DNA from: CAZYTO01 sp964650405
GTDB taxonomy: Bacteria > Acidobacteriota > Thermoanaerobaculia > Gp7-AA8
Reading direction: 5' to 3'
Length of the DNA stretch: 9,774 bases
Assembly (NCBI GenBank): GCA_964650405.1
Contig: CAZYTO010000222.1
Span: 1 to 9,774, forward strand
In this document: positions 7,006 to 9,774 of the stretch, piece by piece
Position numbering within the stretch: the first letter of the stretch is position 1
Layout: each line of letters starts with the position of its first letter
The notes under the pieces: generated by a model
The model's input: only the letters and a program-made list of their open reading frames with translations
Told to the model about the DNA's origin: nothing
The model's database searches: none
Program-made: the position numbers and the translations under genes

Positions 7006-7346
7006 GCGCGTTTCAATGGATCACCATTCCGTTCCTGCTGTTCTTCTTCATCGCCACGGTGGCAGCGAGCGTGCGGCGGCGGATGAGATTCCGGGCCGGC
7101 CTGTTCTGGTCGCTCCTCTGGGCCGCTGCCGCGACCGCCATCAGGTGGCCCGACGTCACCGTGCGCGCGGCACGCATTGCGGGCATCGGGCGCGGCGCCG
7201 ACCTCGTTCTCTACCTGGCCGTGGTGAGCATGGCGGTCGGCTTCTTCCTGGTGTTCCTGCGGCTGCGGCGCATCGAAGAGAATCTGACCCAGCTCGTTCG
7301 CACGGTGGCGATGAATTCGCCGGCGGAACCGCTGCCGCCCGAGTAA
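7002..7346 (+). CDS. DUF2304 family small membrane protein
   Basis: A 114-residue protein with three hydrophobic segments at about 5-25, 33-48 and 66-88, and a charged tail LRRIEENLTQLVRTVA. This size, the three helices and the terminal helix ending in RRIEE(N/K)...L are typical of the DUF2304 family, whose biochemical role is not known to me. Its ATG at 7002 shares ATGA with the stop of the GT2 before it, so the two are probably made together. The partner lacks its own membrane helices, so this protein may anchor it to the membrane or help handle the polyprenyl phosphate (inference). Family call is from pattern and context only. Confidence 0.75.
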   Translation: MSAFQWITIPFLLFFFIATVAASVRRRMRFRAGLFWSLLWAAAATAIRWPDVTVRAARIAGIGRGADLVLYLAVVSMAVGFFLVFLRLRRIEENLTQLVRTVAMNSPAEPLPPE

Positions 7347-7353
7347 CTCGGGC
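7337..7353. terminator. Hairpin between convergent operons, stop codon in loop
   Basis: The perfect inverted repeat GCCCGAG-TAA-CTCGGGC has a 7-bp GC-rich stem and a three-base loop made of the DUF2304 stop codon TAA. It sits at the meeting point of two convergent genes, where a bidirectional terminator is expected. No U-tract follows on either strand, so it is not a classic intrinsic terminator. Confidence 0.45.
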
Positions 7354-7385
7354 ACCGGGCCCCCGCAACCAGTCGCAGGTGCGTG

Positions 7386-8378
7386 TCATCGGCGTCGAAA
7401 GCGCCCGGCGGCTTGGACATACAGCGATTCGGCGAGCCGCAGCGCATGACCCACAGCGCGTCCGCCCGCCAGTCCGAGGTTCATGATCGCGAGTACGCGG
7501 CGTGAGAGGACGGATGTCCTCCTCGCGTAGTCACGCAGTGAGATCGCGCCAGGCCGGTCGCCTCCGGCCAGACGGGACGTGAAATCCGACAGGAGCGTGT
7601 GCTCGAGAGCTTCGAAACGGAGAGGGAGGCCGCCTTTGCCGGCCATTGAGGTCAGCAGGGCGAGCTCTTCGTCGTACCTCCGCAGCGAGCTCTCCGCCTC
7701 TGCGGTCGCCGAGGCCGTGTGCCGTCGCAGGGAGACTAGCTGCTCCCGGGAGCCCGCGATCGTGAACCCGGCGCTGAGTCCTCGAATCCAGTACTCCCAG
7801 TCGGTTACGAATTGCAGCTCCTCGTTGAAGGGCCCGAGGCGCTGGACAGCAGACATGCGATAGATCACCGACGGGCAGGCGAGGTAGTTGCCGCGCTGCA
7901 GGATCCGCAGCTCCTCCGCCGCCGGTCGTTCATACGGCTCATCGCGCGGCCAGAAGCTCTGCTTGTAGCTTGCGGCCGCGGAGTCGATTGCCGTACCGGA
8001 GTCGTCCACGTACCGCGCGCCGGTGTGAGCGATGAACGCCTGCGGATGCGACACGAGAAGCGCCAGCACGGCGGAGAGGTACTGGCGGTCGTAGACATCG
8101 TCCTGATGGGCGATGACGAGGTAAGGCGTCGTCGCGAGCGCGAAGGCGCGGTTCCAGTTACCGGCGAGACCGAGCCGCCGCTCGTTCCGGAGGACGTGCA
8201 GCCGATCGCCGGAGAAGGAGCCGGCGACGGCGACGGAGTCGTCGGTCGACGCATCGTCGACGCAGAGGATCGCGTAATCCGCGAAGGTCTGTTCGAGCAG
8301 AGACCGCAGCGCCGCGGCCAGGAAGCGAGCGCCGTTGTACATCGGGACGACGATCGTGACGGCGCGCTCTTCGGTCAC
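7386..8378 (-). CDS. Family 2 glycosyltransferase (GT-A fold)
   Basis: A 330-residue GT2 on the minus strand. It has TIVVPMYNGARFLAAALRSL (residues 8-27), VDDASTDDS (40-48), NWNRAFALATTPYLVIAHQDD (the last four residues, 91-94, are the DxD-type metal site) and FVTDWEYWIRG (190-200), the conserved acidic acceptor-side region of many O-antigen and capsule glycosyltransferases. It lacks a membrane helix and would act at the cytoplasmic face, adding one sugar to a lipid-linked glycan; donor and acceptor cannot be read from sequence. The GTG start at 8378 shares GTGA with the stop of the upstream TPR gene, so the two form one leftward operon. It differs clearly from the GT2 at 2362-3372, so it is not a recent duplicate. 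Confidence 0.88.
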   Translation of the reverse strand: MTEERAVTIVVPMYNGARFLAAALRSLLEQTFADYAILCVDDASTDDSVAVAGSFSGDRLHVLRNERRLGLAGNWNRAFALATTPYLVIAHQDDVYDRQYLSAVLALLVSHPQAFIAHTGARYVDDSGTAIDSAAASYKQSFWPRDEPYERPAAEELRILQRGNYLACPSVIYRMSAVQRLGPFNEELQFVTDWEYWIRGLSAGFTIAGSREQLVSLRRHTASATAEAESSLRRYDEELALLTSMAGKGGLPLRFEALEHTLLSDFTSRLAGGDRPGAISLRDYARRTSVLSRRVLAIMNLGLAGGRAVGHALRLAESLYVQAAGRFRRR

Positions 8379-9385
8379 TGTCCGGCCGCCTGTGTGATGA
8401 CCATGTCGAGGTTGTCCGGGCCCGGAGCCATGTGCAAGGCCCGGGTGAGGTAGTCATTGGCCTGCTTCGGATCGAGGGCCTTCGCCGCCCGTAGTGCGGC
8501 CGCAGCCTCGGCACCATGACGGGCGCGCAGGAGGGCCAGCGCGAGATAGATCTGCGCGGCAACGGATCGGGGCTGCAGGTCGATGGCCTGCCGGAACGCA
8601 GCGGTGGCGCCGGCGACGTCGTTGCCGTTCATCAGCGTCACGCCGCGGTCGATGGCGAGGTCGTACTCGCTGCGCGTGGGTATGGCAACCGCAGTCTGCG
8701 CGAGCATTACCTGCGCGAAGGCGAGATTGTTGACGGCTTGCGGAGCATGCCGGTCGATGGTCAGTGCCGACCGGAGCTGTGCCCGTGCCTCATGGATTTC
8801 CGCCACACGCGTGGCGGCATCCGGCTCCTGCCGCGCTTTCATCAGTAGTGCCGTGCCGAGGCCGACGTACGCCTCGGCGTACCAGTCGGGCCTGGCTTCG
8901 AGGCGGCCGTCGGTGGCCTCATTCGTCAGTTCGATGGCGCGGCGGAGATGGGCGATTGAAGTGTCGGGTTTCGTCAGCTCGAGCGCCTGTCCTAATGAAT
9001 ACTCGGCGACGGCGTTCGGCGGTGTGACGGCGAGCGTATGCGTGAACAACGTCTCGCTGTCGCGCCAATAGCTTGTCTGATGAAAGGCGACGGCGCCGCT
9101 GACCAGAACGACCACGATACCTGCAGCGGCGAGCACGCGGCGCGGAACGGGCAACGCCAGGACCGTGAATGCGACGGCCAGAAAAAGACCGATGTACGAG
9201 AAGTAGCTGTAGCGATCGGCCATCGACTGCGCTCCCAGGGCGACGATCCCGATCACCGGTACGAGCGTGCCGAGGAACCAGAGCCAGCCGGTGATGAGCC
9301 ATGGCGCTCGTTTGCGCCGCACGACGGCGAGAGCCGTGACCGCCAGAAGGAGCCGCACCGGGCCGAGCCCCCCGGCCGGCGGCAA
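8375..9385 (-). CDS. Membrane/TPR protein, TMTC-like, N-terminus missing
   Basis: The readable part is 336 residues. It has four membrane segments (about 10-22, 28-50, 58-77 and 82-101), then a soluble part with helical TPR repeats at about 122-155, 165-225 and 240-310. The stretch LGTLVPVIGIVALGAQSMAD with DRYSYFSYIGLFLA is the hallmark of the last membrane helices of large GT-C plus TPR proteins, relatives of eukaryotic TMTC protein O-mannosyltransferases. Full-length bacterial members, as I know them, carry roughly 350 more N-terminal residues with the catalytic loop. These are absent: to the right the frame loses its codon bias and becomes Ser/Arg-rich. The TTG at 9385 is only the first usable codon, not a likely true start. 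The gene overlaps the GT2 by GTGA. As present it would lack catalytic residues; whether the break is real or an assembly fault is open. Confidence 0.75.
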   Translation of the reverse strand: MPPAGGLGPVRLLLAVTALAVVRRKRAPWLITGWLWFLGTLVPVIGIVALGAQSMADRYSYFSYIGLFLAVAFTVLALPVPRRVLAAAGIVVVLVSGAVAFHQTSYWRDSETLFTHTLAVTPPNAVAEYSLGQALELTKPDTSIAHLRRAIELTNEATDGRLEARPDWYAEAYVGLGTALLMKARQEPDAATRVAEIHEARAQLRSALTIDRHAPQAVNNLAFAQVMLAQTAVAIPTRSEYDLAIDRGVTLMNGNDVAGATAAFRQAIDLQPRSVAAQIYLALALLRARHGAEAAAALRAAKALDPKQANDYLTRALHMAPGPDNLDMVITQAAGQ

Positions 9386-9390
9386 CGCGG

Positions 9391-9611
9391 TCCGGAGTGA
9401 GGTGGCGCGTGTCGTTGAAGAACTGCAGCCCCGCGCGACCGTTCGACTTGACCTGCATGCCGGTGATGCCGGTCTGCGCGCTGTGGAAGCGCGGCTTGAG
9501 GGACGGCCCGTGCTTGATGGCCCTGCCCATCAGGTACTTGATCAGGCCGTTGTGGGCGATGGGTACGGCGACTTTCGCGACAATAGAGAATACCAATTCG
9601 ACGAAGTCCGA
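9391..9611 (-). pseudogene. Fragment of an unrecognised minus-strand coding frame
   Basis: After a stop codon (TAA at 9612-9614, read on the minus strand) a frame runs leftward with a strong G/C third-position bias, like the real genes here. It reads in part GLIKYLMGRAIKHGPSLKPR and SAQTGITGMQVKSNGRAGLQ, and loses meaning where it meets the TPR gene near 9385-9400. It is out of frame with the TPR gene and does not resemble the missing N-terminal membrane part. I do not recognise the family. It may be the end of another gene joined here by rearrangement or misassembly. Frames on the plus strand over the same bases (for example 9397-9657) have poor codon bias and are probably shadows. Confidence 0.35.
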
Positions 9612-9774
9612 TTACAAGACGTGTTGTATCTGGCAACGCATTCCAATGAGAGCCTGACCAAGCTGGAGTCGACCGCCATTCGGTTCGGGGATCAGGATGT
9701 ATATCAATTACGAGGTCTGGCGTTCGGACGGATGCCTGTTCGTTTACTTTTTAACAGAAACTCAGGAAATCTGA
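9612..9774. other. Lower-GC right edge without a supported gene
   Basis: The last 160 bases or so are visibly richer in A and T than the rest, with stops in the minus frames. On the plus strand, ATG 9697 opens a 25-codon frame that ends in TGA exactly at the last base, preceded by GGGGATCAGG. It is too short to call. Another plus frame stays open from about 9388 to the edge but has poor third-position GC. Together with the gene break at about 9390, this suggests either foreign DNA or a chimeric contig end. Confidence 0.4.

Noticed and set aside
9397..9657. Plus-strand open frame of 86 codons at the right edge
   Set aside because: The third-position bias favours the minus strand over most of this stretch, and the product has no recognisable motif.

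Overview
The window is a very GC-rich piece of bacterial DNA carrying a cell-surface glycan locus. Codons end almost always in G or C, several genes start with GTG, and neighbouring genes overlap by four bases. This style, together with a membrane-plus-TPR protein and a GT2/DUF2304 pair, would fit an uncultured Acidobacteriota (Vicinamibacteria-like) or another high-GC soil bacterium. That placement is an inference from style only. Both ends look like contig edges: the left end is a low-complexity C-rich tandem repeat, and the right end drops in GC and breaks a gene.

The left operon reads to the right, from about 131 to 6162. It holds a SAM methyltransferase with a probable one-base frameshift near its start, a Wzx-type flippase, a family 2 glycosyltransferase (GT2), a three-domain sugar C-methyltransferase of the TylC3/NovU type, and a large membrane protein of GT-C type. 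The first three genes are joined by GTGA and ATGA stop/start overlaps, so they are probably translationally coupled. A hairpin-forming repeat lies at 6184-6248. It is followed by a second rightward pair: a polyprenyl-phosphate-type GT2 and a three-helix DUF2304 protein, again joined by ATGA.

A convergent leftward operon follows. A membrane/TPR protein truncated at its N-terminus (8375-9385) overlaps by GTGA with another GT2 (7386-8378). The two convergent units meet at a 39-base gap beside a perfect 7-bp hairpin that carries the DUF2304 stop codon in its loop. From about 9386 to the end, the TPR gene stops resembling its family. A different minus-strand frame looks coding to about 9600, and the last 180 bases or so have lower GC and no convincing gene.

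Read together, the locus would glycosylate and methylate a lipid-linked oligosaccharide or polysaccharide (two or three GT2s, two methyltransferases, possibly GT-C enzymes) and flip it across the membrane (Wzx). No polymerase, ligase, chain-length regulator, initiating sugar-phosphate transferase or nucleotide-sugar synthesis gene is visible, so this is only part of a larger cluster and the sugars cannot be named. I found no CRISPR array, tRNA, rRNA, transposase or clearly new system. The points most worth checking are the poly-C frameshift, the broken right end, the hairpin repeat and the GT2/DUF2304 pair.
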